64,000 nucleotides of DNA. Source: Phytoseiulus persimilis (Eukaryota > Arthropoda > Arachnida > Mesostigmata > Phytoseiidae). The notes under the pieces were generated by a model. It saw only the letters and a program-made list of their open reading frames with translations, was not told the origin of the DNA and did not search any database. Where the stretch lies: positions 28,232,723-28,296,722 of the forward strand of contig CM075103.1 in NCBI GenBank assembly GCA_037576195.1, given 5' to 3'. Shown piece after piece: positions 12,061 through 22,599 of the stretch. Made by a program: the position numbers and the translations under genes. Positions within the stretch are counted from its first letter, which is position 1. Each line of letters begins with the position of its first letter.

Positions 12061-13706
12061 ATGAATATCGTCTGTTCCAGGTTAAGGCATTATTTTGTCC
12101 TCGCGAAATTCGCCGGACTTGACTATTCTCCGCATCAGCTCTTGAAGGCTGAAGTGAGCACATTCGGTAGAGTCTGGTCGCATGTGATATGTGTGGTGTC
12201 TGTTTTAATGAGCGTGAAAGCTCTGGTCTTCTTCTGTGTCCCTTCAACGGTTCCTGAGACTTATGTGCCGCTGAAACTGAACGCCGCAGGCTATTCGTTC
12301 AGGTGAGTGCCTGTCATCGCAAACTTCCCAACTTCTCCAATGCTCCCAGCCGTCCCGCGAGAACTCTGCGGAAAGATCTCGATCGAAGTACTTCCTTAAC
12401 TTCTCTTAAGGTATCTCGTTCCTCTATTCTCCGTCACTATGACGATTCTGAGGTGTCGCACGGCAACTTTGTTGACTGGGCGCACATACTTGACAGAAAT
12501 TCGCCAGATCGTCTCCGACATCACACGTGAGCATTCTTCGTCTCTTAATATCCATTAACAGCATCAACCTAATCACGGAGTCCGGTGAGAACGAGTTCTT
12601 CGGAATATTTCCCATTTCAGGAGACCCCGTCTTATGTAGGCTGAGGTTGGAGTCGTGGAAGGTTCGAGCCCACTTGAGCGCGATGTTGGGCTTGACTCTA
12701 ATTATCACGGTCGGCCATGTCTCAAGCTCGGTGAGCTTCCATCCAGATGGATGGAAATCGCCCATATTCTACGCTACGCTCCTAGAGCACCAAACGTACA
12801 TCGGCGTTGCTTTGCACGTTGCCTGCTGTGTTCTCATTGTGGGCTTCCACATTGTGTTACCTCTTCTCCGCATGGCGGTGCTCGAGTTTGAGAGAGCAGC
12901 GAAGACGATGGATATTCGCACACTTGACGTGAGTAACCAGTTCGTCATTGAATGCGTCTTTGTTCGGGCTGAGGGAGACATGAAGTGAGAGCTGGGTTTC
13001 AAATTTGCAGATAGCCATCCGCTGCCATGAAACGAGCTGCTCTCTCATTGAAGTGGTCGACCGAATCGCTAGTTTTTTTCTCGGTGCTATGCTGGTGATC
13101 GCAGTCCCGCAATTCGCGCTCACTATCAGCAGCTTGGACAAGCTTTCGCGGAACCATTTAAGCCTGAGGGTATCCGCGACGTTTTTCGTCTGGCAGGCAA
13201 TCTTCACCACCACCTTCCTAATACTCGCATCCAGAATACACAGAGAGGTGAGTTTTGTGGTCATCCCAAGCTTGTCGGGAGGATACGCACGCTCGCCGTT
13301 CCTCCTACAGGATTATCGGAGGAGTTGATGAATTCATGAGAACGAGGAGCGCAGCGAAAGATGGAACTGAATATCCAACATCCCTCAGGCACAGAAACCG
13401 CAGGAAATACTTTCTTCCCGCGTATACAAGAACAATGAGTTCGCCAATTTGAGTTCTCAGTTCACGAAGAGATTCCAGGCCAAAGTGTTCGGCTTCACGT
13501 TCTTCGGCTTTCTAACATTCAGGAAGAGGACTATTCTCAGCGTGAGTGTGGAATCTGATGCAGATCAAACTCTTAGATTTTTAACACAATTCGAAGTCAC
13601 TGAACATATCCTTTCACGACGATTGCTCAGGACCGAGATTCTCCCTCAGGTGCTTCACATCATCACAACATACTTGATCGTGGCTCTGCAGATCAGATCG
13701 TGCTAA
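12061..13706 (+). CDS. Gustatory receptor-like 7TM protein (GR2)
   Basis: Plus-strand paralogue of the GR1 and GR3 genes. Exons that match their exons 2-7: 12081-12302, 12411-12526, 12621-12928, 13011-13247, 13389-13541, 13650-13706. Lengths are 222/116/308/237/153/57 bp, exactly those of the other two genes, with the same intron phases and GT-AG junctions. The last exon encodes the signature TYLIVALQ and the one before it FGFTFFGFLTFRK. An upstream ATG at 12061 runs in frame into the first of these exons and would give about 370 aa. In GR1 and GR3, however, that boundary is a splice acceptor (TTCCAG, also present here at 12075-12080) preceded by an 86-bp exon. No counterpart was found here, so the true 5' end is open: either exon 1 is lost, diverged or distant, or 12061 is used. 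Confidence 0.82.
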
Positions 13707-14250
13707 CTCTCGAGCCCCGACAGAAGCCGAACCTTCGGGAGACTCATCTCTCAAAGATTCATCGGCCAATGGTATGGTCCGGAGCACTGGCATCGATGAA
13801 CGAACCGAGTGCCTGCTTTAGAAATACCGCCTCAAAGCAGCTAAAGCAACCCACGAGTTTGCCGGAGTTAGTCACCTCGCCCCAATGGCCTCGAAACATG
13901 GGATGAAATCGAAGGGGAGAAGGCATTCGATGAGGATCCGTCTTGAAACTCAGCTCGACGAAGGAGATACTCAGGTGACCGACTCAGTCATCTCAATAGT
14001 GTCGTTTTCACCTGAACATGCAATGGTCAAGAGCTGCTGATCGATTGAGCACCACTGTAGTGAGGAACAGTTCTGACTTCGATATCATTGACAGAGGCTC
14101 CTGGCTCCGAGGGTGTTTCAATAAATGAGTCTACATTTGATCTCGATTGTTAGGATCGTGGTCTGCATGTGAGTTTTTATGACGGAGCCGAGGTACTTAT
14201 GTTCTGTCATCAGACTTTTGTCCTCGAATCGGTGCTTCTCGAATTACTGT
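13707..14250. other. Spacer after GR2
   Basis: No gene is recognised. It separates two oppositely oriented receptor genes together with the retrotransposon scrap that follows. Confidence 0.4.
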
Positions 14251-15526
14251 GGCTGAATGAAAGAGATGCAGAAACCTGAGTCAGTACGCCTCTCAATGGG
14301 AGCAGGCTCGGAGGGCGCATAGCTACTGTCCGCAACAGCAATATGCGCCGGTTTCTGCTTCCAGAGAGACAGAAACACTACTTCCGAAGGAGTCGGTGGA
14401 ATGATTGACTCCGGTGGCCAAGTCCCCAGACCTCGACCCCATAGAGAATTCGGTCGATTTTGGATTCGTTTCCTTGTCACGATTCGCATTTCAGGAACGA
14501 AGATTGCCTTCAGGAAGAGGGTACTGAGGGAGTGAACACTTCATCGGAAGTTCAAAATCTTAAATTCGAGGATTGATCACAGATATGCGAGCTGGATATC
14601 ATCGACCGGCAGCAGTCCGAAGTGATTGGTTTTTATTTCTCGTAGCTCCATGAGTACAAAATCCCAGGAAAGATGTCCGCATCACAGATTTTCTCGACAC
14701 CTTGCACCTCCTCGGCAACGGTGGTATGGGGAAACTTCGTGGCCCCAGTATGATAGCGTTCCGTCGCAGTGCGAGTACCGGCCGTGATTTCCATGATGAT
14801 CGGTGGGCTCAGAAGATTGCATAGCGCCAGAGACTGCAGGCGCATCACTGTCGTAAGCTCCGGCAGGCTCGTCTCGAAAAATCGAGCAAATTGACGGACA
14901 GCGCTGTTATTAGAGAGTTCACGATGCATGCATCGATCGACTTCGACGTAGTTGAATTGAATTCAACACAGCCTCCGAGACACCGGGAGACGCCTCGCTG
15001 AGCTCGCTCGAATCAGAGGCTCACTGGCGATGCTCAAACGTATTAATGCGCGCGAATCACGAAAACTTCGATCGCCCTAAAGAGTGGCGTGTCCTCGTGG
15101 GAGCATGTCGTGGCCGCACTTTGCGTGATAGTGGATAAGATGAGGCTCATAAAGATCGCGATTTGTCTGAGATACAACGGCTTGACGGAGTTTCGACTCG
15201 CTCTTGAACGCAGCGAGCGTTCCGAATCTTAGGATCAGGGTTTCCGATTTCACATGACTTGGATCAACAGTCCAAGTGAGCCAGATGCAATCAGTAGAAC
15301 TCTCATCGGTGCATGATATCAATCGATTCTGAAGCTCATCGAATATGGGCTCTCTCGGTGACGGCACGCGACCATTAGCTGTGACTCTCCATTCTCGGAA
15401 ACGGCTCACTAACTGAGTATAACATTGTTGTTCTGGTCGCTTGTCACTCGTTTCCGCATTCCCCCCACACAAGCGCACAGAATGCACTCGGAATCGAGGG
15501 AGAAAGCCATCACAATCTGGGTTCAA
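14251..15526 (-). pseudogene. Possible non-LTR retrotransposon remnant
   Basis: On the minus strand, around 14450-14400, the conceptual translation reads KIDRILYGVEVWGLGHRS, resembling the 'LLYG-EvWg' segment near the end of non-LTR reverse transcriptases. It is followed within 15 codons by a stop. Further minus-strand frames at 14929-14633 and 15526-15077 lie in the same direction but have no motif that I can name. The call rests on one short motif and is weak. Confidence 0.35.
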
Positions 15527-15932
15527 CCTTCGAATGATCCACTGCGGTCGGTGACTGCAGATTTTAGGGCGCCGAAATGTCAGGGAAACAAACTATATCC
15601 GTGTCTGACCCCGGCCTCCAGCTCTGAGCTCTTCGCTCGCCGAATGAGCGCGAAGCATAACTCGCCTGACGATCCGCGTGGAGTCTACGGAAGTTTCGTC
15701 CCCCTCCGTCCCAACTTAAAAGAACCCCCCGTTAGAAAAAACTTCAGAGGCTTCTATTGAATATAACCGCTGCCTACTCAAACTACAAAAGATGATCTCT
15801 CGTCGGTTGCGTCCGAGATGAACCCAGCTTCACCCGACCGCAGCCTAGCGACCGTATCCAATCTCACCTGCGTTGCTTTCCCCGTGGAGAGAATATGGCG
15901 CTTCTTAGGTTTCCGGCGTTGGTCTTGGTCGG

Positions 15933-17802
15933 CTAAGACATTCTCATTTGCAAAGCGACGATCAGGTATGTGGTGATGATGTTGAGCACCTGCGGAATGA
16001 TCTCAAGCATGAGAGCTTTCACATGGAACCTACGTGCGGTATATTTTGAGCAACAATAGAGTAGCGTACGTCTGAACTCACACTCAAAACGGTTCCTTTC
16101 CGAAAAGTAAGAAATCCGAGAAAGGTGAATCCAAAAACTTTGTTCTGATATCTTCTCATGAATTGCGAGCTCAAAGTCTCGAAATCCTCGTTCCTGTAGA
16201 CGTGGGAGGAGAGAACTTCTCGTGGCCTCTGTGCCTGAGGAGTAACGACCATGGAATCCCGTTTGTCGAGTGTTGTAATTAAATATCAATTCCCGTTGGA
16301 TCAACATTTCGTCAATGCATCCCCAGTTTTCCGCACAATTTCCCCAGGGAATCGGGGTTTTGCATCCGTGAAACTCACTTCTCGGTGTATGTCGGATGCA
16401 AGCTTCAAAAAAAAGATCACGACGTATGCTTGCCAAACGAAATGCGCCACCGCTTGTCTGAACGTTCCAGCGTCCCGCGAGACCCTGTCTAAGTTGCTGA
16501 TTGTGAGCGCGATTTGTGGAACTGCGATGACCAGCACCGATGCAAGAAAACAACCGGCGATGCGGTCGACGACTTCGATGAGACGACAGCAGGTCTCGTG
16601 GGAGCGAATAGCTCTCTGGAAATTACGGGTAGGAGCTCAACTCGACTATGACACTGTCAGATTTCAATGGTATCTCCCCGGGGCACTGCGTACTCACGTC
16701 GAGTCTGCAGACATCCATTGTCTTCGCTGCTTCTTCGAATTCCGGTACCGTCATGCGGAGTAGAGGTAGCACAATTTGGGAACCAAGGATGAAAACGTAG
16801 CTAGCAGCGTGCAAGTTGGTGTCGTAATACAACGCAAACTCGAGGAGAGTGGCGTAGAAAACGGGCGATTTCCATTGTCCCGGTCGGAATCTCAGCGCGG
16901 ATATCATACCGCTTATGAAAGTAATTGATATAAACCCCAGAGCAGCGCAAAGGCACACCTGTACCTTCCAAGATGTCACCCTCAATGTGCTCAAAACGGG
17001 ATCATCTGGATCGGATCAATATTTCGCTCGATTCGATGTCATGATGCGTCGTTGTGAAAATGGACGACCGTCGCTACGGTACTCCCCTATGTCACAGAAT
17101 CATCATCTTCCTATTCTTGATTGAGCAGCGATATTTGAGAGAATCGGAGGAGCACCCACCAATTATGTTGAAGGCGATCTGACGGATTTCCACTAAGAAT
17201 GTGCGCTCACTCAACAAAGATGCGATGCGATACCTGAGCATCGTCATAGAAACGGAGAACAGGGGAAGTAGGTACCTGCAGAAAGTTGAGAGAGCTTTTC
17301 CTAGAATGACTGCTGCGAAGATTCGGAACACCGCGGAAGAAGATGAGTGCACCCAAGCAGGCACCTACCTGATGGGGTTTCCTTCAGCATTCTGTTTGAG
17401 TACCGTGTCCTCTTCGGGGACCAATGATGGAATACAAAGGAAAACCAGCGCTTTCACACACATGGCGAGAGACGCCGAACACATCACAAGAGGCCATACC
17501 CTTCCGAAGGTGCTCAATCTAGTTCTGAAGAGTTCGTGGGGGTAATTGTTGAGCCCAGAGATTCTCGCGAAGATGAAGTGGTATCTCAGCCTGGAACGGA
17601 AGCACTTTGGCCTACTCTTCCGGTCTGTGCAGGGGTTCTTCTCTTCCGATAAGATCGGATTCGGTAGACGGAGTGACTATTCCGCTATATTGAAAGAATG
17701 AACAGCTTGAACCCACTTGAAGAGGAAGTTGAAGATATCCGAGTCCCAAAAGACCTTCCGCCGGTGAAACAAAATGAAGTCGTCTCTCTTGTCTCGTTTC
17801 AT
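15933..17802 (-). CDS. Gustatory receptor-like 7TM protein (GR3)
   Basis: Seven-exon minus-strand gene, predicted 392 aa. Exons: 17802-17717, 17590-17369, 17275-17160, 17005-16698, 16615-16379, 16234-16082, 15989-15933. The first exon begins MKRDKRDDFILFHRRK and ends with AA before GTGGGT, completing a Lys codon with the next exon's first base, as in GR1. Frame-checking shows why this exon is needed: the second exon has an in-frame TAG upstream and no ATG of its own. The C-terminus has FGFTFLGFLTFRK and TYLIVALQMRMS. All introns begin GT and end AG. No disabling mutation was seen, so this is a plausible functional receptor. It shares orientation, exon sizes and 5' flank with GR1, and GR2 lies between them in reverse. 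Confidence 0.87.
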
Positions 17803-18289
17803 GACGAATGCGTCCTTCTGAGTGCGGTCGTATCCGGAAAATCGTTCTGCTACGATCAGCGCGTCACGCCATTACATGCCTTCATGGTGTATCATCGTCG
17901 TGATCGATATTCAGCTACAATCGTTGCTGAGGATCGTTTGTCCACGAAGAAACTCGACAGTTTGCTGGTTTGAACTCTCTCCTTGTCTTTCTCACCGGAG
18001 CGGGTCAAATCGATTGAACGATGACCAAGTGTACATCAGATGAAGTAATAACGAGGCTTTCTCAGGGTTCGGGGTAAGATGACAAATGCACAGGGCTCGA
18101 GGCAATTCAATGAGAACTGAGATCCGGGAATCGAGATTTTCTGAGATCTGGATGTCGAAAATCTGTTGTGAGTATTGGGACCCAACCACATCACTCCGGG
18201 ACCCACGTCAAAATCAAGGATGGAAGAATGGGACTGGACCGCGAGAAACGGTCGAGACGTTCCACTCAAGATTATTCGGCTCCTTACAA
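17803..18289. other. 5' flank of GR3 and unassigned spacer
   Basis: The first ~130 bases align with the 5' flank of GR1. Beyond that I see no gene. Confidence 0.4.
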
Positions 18290-18700
18290 GGTTGTCATCG
18301 TGAGTCGGGAATTTTCTTATCTCTCTTCTTTTGCTCATGTATCGGAAAACTTATCGGATTCCGGATTTTTTTTTTGCGTCCGATGGGTGGAAGGATGGCG
18401 CATATTTTTTATCTCGATTTCAATGAATCGTTCGGAAATTGAGTTTCGCAAATCCGCTCAAAGATTGTCCTTTTCCTTCTCAACCTTTTCTCAAAAAAAC
18501 AGGCGACAAACTCCTGAAGTCGACCGATCGAATTCGGAAGTCCCAAGGTGGGCGCAGGATAGGATGCTGCTCAAACGCCCGGTAACTTCAGATTTCTAGC
18601 TCAGGATCTGTGAGAAGGACGGAAGATCGTTTCAACCTTGACCTCAAGATCGATCTCCTGACAAGATCGCGTCCTCTTTGCATTTTGGCCCGTAACTGCT
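18290..18700 (-). repeat. Dispersed repeat, copy 1 (inverted partner at 58.4 kb)
   Basis: Read on the minus strand, this segment aligns with 58395-58715 on the plus strand. Shared blocks include ACGGGCCAAAATGCAAAGAG, 'ATCGATCTTGAGGTCAAGGTT', 'GCATCCTATCCTGCG', 'GAGC(C/G)GATTTGCGAAA(T/C)TCAATT', a poly-A tract, and 'ATGAGCAAAAGAAGAGAGA'. It directly follows the reverse transcriptase remnant on the same strand here, so it may be part of a retrotransposon or hitchhiking DNA. Confidence 0.7.
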
Positions 18701-19311
18701 CAAGGAATAGCGTGATGCAGACTGTGCCACAGCCCCAGTACAGTGCTGTGGGAGTCGAAAACCAACTGAGAACCTGGCCCCCTCCCTTTGTTATGAGCAT
18801 CAGTCCCGCCGTCTCCCATAGCAGCGGGAAGTTTCCCTCCCTCACCGGTTGGTTGAGAAGATCCCTGATCAATCAGGACCACCTACTGGCCGAGAGCTTC
18901 ACGCCCTTGGCGGGGACTCCGTCCGGCCCCGCAGCTTAACGCATCGCCAGTCCCAGCTCCCAGTTCTCTACTCCCTCTGCGCTCCGGTCCCGACATCCCA
19001 GCCAGCTCGCCGTTCTACTAACAGTCATCTGTTGACGGAAGTACCGTTGGCGAAGCATCAGTCCCGCCGTCTCCCATAGCAGCGGGAAGTTTCCCTCCCT
19101 CACCGGTTGGTTGAGAAGATCCCTGATCAATTAGGACCACCGACTGGCCGAGAGCTTCACGCCCTTGGCGGGGACTCCGTCCGGCCCCGCAGCTTAACGC
19201 ATCGCCAGTCCCAGCACCCAGTTCTCTACTCCCTCTGCGCTCCGGTCCCGATATCCCAGCCAGCTCGCCGTTCTACTAACAGTCATCTGTTGACGGAAGT
19301 ACCGTTGGCGA
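18701..19311 (-). pseudogene. R1-like reverse transcriptase remnant with internal tandem duplication
   Basis: The minus strand encodes the N-terminal part of a non-LTR reverse transcriptase: AAGPDGVPAKGVKLSAS, then LIRDLLNQPVREGNFPLLWETAGLML. A TGA separates the two blocks. The region is duplicated in tandem: 18796-19053 and 19054-19311 are near-identical 258-bp direct repeats (86 codons, so frame is kept). The duplication brings in an upstream piece, ENWELGLAMR, ahead of the entry motif. Downstream (18796-18700) the frame continues for ~30 codons without a clear domain. The palm and catalytic YADD region are absent. Confidence 0.75.
18796..19311. repeat. Two tandem 258-bp direct repeats
   Basis: Copies at 18796-18053+1000 (that is 18796-19053) and 19054-19311, both starting AGCATCAGTCCCGCC. 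Only a handful of substitutions separate them (for example ATCAATCAGG versus ATCAATTAGG), which points to a recent duplication inside an already dead retrotransposon. Confidence 0.9.
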
Positions 19312-19572
19312 AGCGCGGTCGTTTCCTCTTTCCGCCAGTAGATCGATCGATCTCCATCCAGATGGTGCCATTGTCCCCGCCTGTCGCCCTCAGTTTCCCT
19401 CTTCCCCTGGACCACATGCTCAAGCATGCTGTGGGACTCCCTCTTTCAGCGCAGGAATGCGTTTGTCTACGGGCGGGTTTACTGGCGTGTATTCGGGAGC
19501 AGAACGAAAACATCGAAACGAAAATATCGCGACGGGACGCCTTCGAGATCTTTCGGCCTCCGAAGCGGAGGG

Positions 19573-19711
19573 AAGGGTCTCGGCCATTAAGGCTTGGCCA
19601 TCGGCCCCTTGGAATTTGCACTACTTCCGACAAAACCTGGTCAACTTCAAAGGCTCAAATCTCGGCTCCCATGGGTTACAGCGCCGATCGAGTTATTTTC
19701 GGAAAGCTGAA
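19573..19711 (+). repeat. Left terminal inverted repeat
   Basis: Inverted match to 20930-21058. It contains one ~9-base insertion (GGCTTGGCC-like) relative to the right copy. Confidence 0.75.
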
Positions 19712-20066
19712 GAAGAGAGCTATCGAATGACATACATGCCGTTTTGATCGAAGATGGACGCATACCTTTAAAATCGATGAATTCGAGACCGATGCGAAAA
19801 TATATAGCGTCGAGTCCGCACTCTGGAGTTAAGCTGAATCGAAAGGTCACTGAGAGTCCGAGGTTTTGCAAAAAAAATGTTTTTTTTTTTTTGGCTCTCC
19901 CTCCCCCCGCCGGAAAAAAAAATGCCCGTGATGGTTCCGGCGAACTACGTGATCTTTATTCGCCAGCATCACCTTCTTCTGAGCCTGTCTCTTCCTCTGA
20001 GGGTATGAAGAGATCGGTCAAGGCTTCCGCTGGGCGCAGAACTGATGGGAGGTACCTAGCATGGGC

Positions 20067-20522
20067 TTAGTAGAAGCCAGAGACCGCAACGTGCGAACAG
20101 CAGCTGACTGTTCGGGTCCCGTTAGGGCACTCACACCAGTAGCGTCGGATTCCGTCTACGCTGTCCCTCCCGGGCACGTCGTCGATGTAGACCCGATAAG
20201 TTGTACGTTCCCTGTGACGCGACCTGATTTCGAGACGGACGATGGTCGGTGCTTCGTCGTTGTTTTCGGGGTCGATCGCTTCCGCCAAGTAGGATAAGGC
20301 CAAATTGATTTGGTATGGCCCTGAAGTCAGAAGCAGTAGGTGGTCTCTCGTCAGCTTCGGGGAGTCAGTAAGCTGTGTGGAGGAAACTCTCTCAAGAGCC
20401 CTCGGTCTGCGATTCCACCCTGCGCGGAGGGCTTCCTCTCCGAGATCATTTCGCGCCACCTTCTTCCGCAGCTTCTCCATGTCGCGGTTTTCTGATGTAT
20501 TCACTACGGTCGCAAAGAACAT
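20067..20522 (-). CDS. SWIM-type zinc-finger protein, element-borne fragment
   Basis: A 151-aa frame starting at ATG (20522) inside the inverted-repeat element. The last ~25 residues form a SWIM-type finger: YWCECPNG-RTVSCCSHVA, with the C-x-C ... C-x-H arrangement. SWIM fingers bind DNA or protein and are common in transposase-derived proteins of arthropods, where the motif is normally followed by more helical sequence. Here the frame stops five residues after the His-Val-Ala, so it is truncated or an intron follows. The region upstream (YRVYIDDVPGRDSVDGIRR) also fits the sequence that precedes the finger in such proteins. Function is not known; being enclosed by inverted repeats argues for a transposon protein. 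Confidence 0.6.
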   Translation of the reverse strand: MFFATVVNTSENRDMEKLRKKVARNDLGEEALRAGWNRRPRALERVSSTQLTDSPKLTRDHLLLLTSGPYQINLALSYLAEAIDPENNDEAPTIVRLEIRSRHRERTTYRVYIDDVPGRDSVDGIRRYWCECPNGTRTVSCCSHVAVSGFY

Positions 20523-20929
20523 CGTTCACGCAGACCGGCTTCCCGTGGTACGCCGTTTAACGATCGGCATCTTCCTGCGATCTCACCGTTTTTGATCTTC
20601 GACCCAACTTATGGAGATCCCTCCTACAAACAGCACAGTGTACAAACATCGTCGAATGGAACTGGAAAGCTAGGTACTCTATAGGAACACAGATTCTTTA
20701 TGCGGTCGTCACGTGGTACTCGGCTAGAGTCTCAGGAACAATGTTTGTGGCTTCTGTTCTCGAAATTCGATTCCCTCGCCTGCGCCCATGTATGCATTTG
20801 CTTACAGCCGTTGCACCCGGGCGGTCAGCTGTGCGCAGGTGCTCGAGCCTAACATGTATGCATATTTTGAGTTCCGACTTCATCACTAGAGAGCTCAGGC
20901 AGGGGGGTCCAAAAAGGTTTTCCAAAGGT

Positions 20930-21058
20930 TCAGTTTTCCAAAAATAACTCGATCGGCGCTGTAACCCATCTGGGAGCCGAGATATGAGCCTTTGAAGCTG
21001 ACCAAGTTTTGTCGGGAGTAGTGCAAAATCCAAGGGGCCACTAATGGCCGAGACCCTT
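20930..21058 (-). repeat. Right terminal inverted repeat
   Basis: Inverted match to 19573-19711. Confidence 0.75.
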
Positions 21059-21375
21059 TGAATTGATTCAGAATTTCATGTGCTGAATCTCGGTGTCTCA
21101 TCAATAGTAAAAAATAACGGAATGGTGTTGTTCAGATGAGGGTGTGGGAGATAGTGAACGAGTGAGTTTTGTAAATCCGTAGTATTTGCCTGTGAGTGTT
21201 CGGTCCGTCGAGTGTGGAGGAGCGTCCTCTATAGGTATGTACTCATGCAGATTCAGCGTTTCCTTGGCGAGCTTGGTTGCTTCAATGAGAGGAGAACGTT
21301 TGGAATGGAAACTTAAAAAACTGCGATGCCTCGCGGCGACAATCTCATCCGTTGAGAAATCCAAGACTTCAGAGC

Positions 21376-22110
21376 ATGAGGGTATGAAGACCCTCGTGTT
21401 AGTCGATGTCACTGTGACCGAACAAGATCCTCAAACAGCAAGAGGACGGGAACTACGGAAATGGTGGTCAGCCAGATCTGCGGTGACGTCAGAAGCGGAT
21501 CGGGGGAATCCTGTTGCTGAAGAGAAGTCGACTTAGTTTTTGACACTGTTGACTCAGAATATCATATCTAACCATTACGTGTTCCACGATGACAATAAAT
21601 TTTAGACACAAACATCGGTACCGTTTTGTATGAGTCCTGTGTTCCTGATACCTGTTCAAAGAAGATTCATCGGTTGGAAGATGGGAGATGGAACTGCGTC
21701 AAGTGTATAAAGACCCACGACAGTTATGGATCGCGGTTTCTTCTGAAGGTCTTGATTCATGATGAAACACAAGGAATCTGGTGTACCGTTCTCAATATAA
21801 AGAGTGAATTCGCAGTAAGTCAGCATTTCATAACTCACCCAAGGGATCTAGGTGCTGACAATACAGTTGTCATGGACCATATTTTTAGGAGGCGGAAAAA
21901 ATCTTAGGTACCGATGTGGGGACGGTAGCCCGATCGCGGGCGGATGGAAAAGCTGCGTTTGAAGCTTTGTTCGCCAGTGTACAGGAGGAGCAGTTCTGCA
22001 TGAAGCTATCGCATCGAAAACGACCATATGAGGTTCATATCCGAATCCGATCAGCGTTGACTAGGCTCTTCAGTCATGAAGAGCCTCAGTTGAAGAGCCT
22101 CATCGGTTGA
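21376..22110 (+). pseudogene. RPA1-like gene fragment (DNA-binding domain C)
   Basis: Replication protein A large subunit binds single-stranded DNA in replication and repair. Two exons are clear: 21606-21814 and 21889-22110. The first, after a TTTTAG acceptor, encodes TVLYESCVPDTC... with a zinc ribbon spaced C-x4-C-x13-C-x2-C, exactly the spacing of the RPA70 C domain, followed by FLLKVLIHDETQG-W. Joined across a 74-bp GT-AG intron comes EAEKILGTDVG, matching the 'AE-iLG' helix of the family, and the frame ends at TGA 22108-22110. Upstream, around 21376-21470, GMKTLVLVDVT and RGRELRKWW resemble the end of domain B, but a splice junction to 21606 is not obvious. Domains A and N are not found. 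It could be a truncated gene copy, or cargo of a transposon such as a Helitron, which often carries RPA genes. Confidence 0.65.
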
Positions 22111-22542
22111 ATGCCTAGGTCGATTGTTGTCGGGTCGGTTTTCTATGGAACCCGGAAGCAGGATCTTCACGTGCTCGGGAGCCTGTACCTGGTTGGAAGG
22201 TCTTAAAAAGATTGTTCTCACTGCGATCGGTTCAATGGCCAACTTCGTGACCGTCCAGTCCGTGGTGAACGAAGCCGTGGAGGCCTTGGGCATCTCTGGC
22301 TGATTGTTGTCTTGACATCGGGACGCATAAGGTCTGCTAGGTGATGACGGTCATAGGACTTTGGTCATCTACTGTCCGCATTCTACATCCTCAATCTATC
22401 CAGATTGTTCTATCATGGCGATGGCCTCTCTGTGTTCGTGGCTGCCTCGCCTCGAGTCCGTTAAGCGGCCTCCATTAGCCTTACAATGTCGACGTTTCCT
22501 CTGGGTGAAACATCAAAGCCTCAACAGGTTTGAATCGGCACA
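22111..22542. other. Unique flank left of the Nanos-like array
   Basis: This stretch is not repeated in the later units. An ATG at 22488 opens 14 codons (MSTFPLGETSKPQQ) that end at a GT-containing junction CAACAG|GTTTGA. A true upstream exon of the first Nanos-like gene might lie here, but no in-frame splice to 22600 could be shown. Confidence 0.35.
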
Positions 22543-22599
22543 GGCTGTTTCGACCGTCGCTCCCTTCATCGTCACCTACCCCTCACGAAAGACTCATCG

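Larger units (their letters stand above)
19573..21058. mobile_element. DNA transposon with terminal inverted repeats
   Basis: The left terminus 19573-19711 and the reverse complement of the right terminus 20930-21058 are alike over ~130 bp. Both start AGGGTCTCGGCCATTA and share CGACAAAAC(C/T)TGGTCA, 'TTCAAAGGCTCA', and GGGTTACAGCGCCGATCGAG. The interior holds a minus-strand frame with a SWIM-type zinc finger, but no complete transposase, so this is probably a non-autonomous or eroded element. Target-site duplications were not clear by eye. The transposon superfamily is not assigned. Confidence 0.7.
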
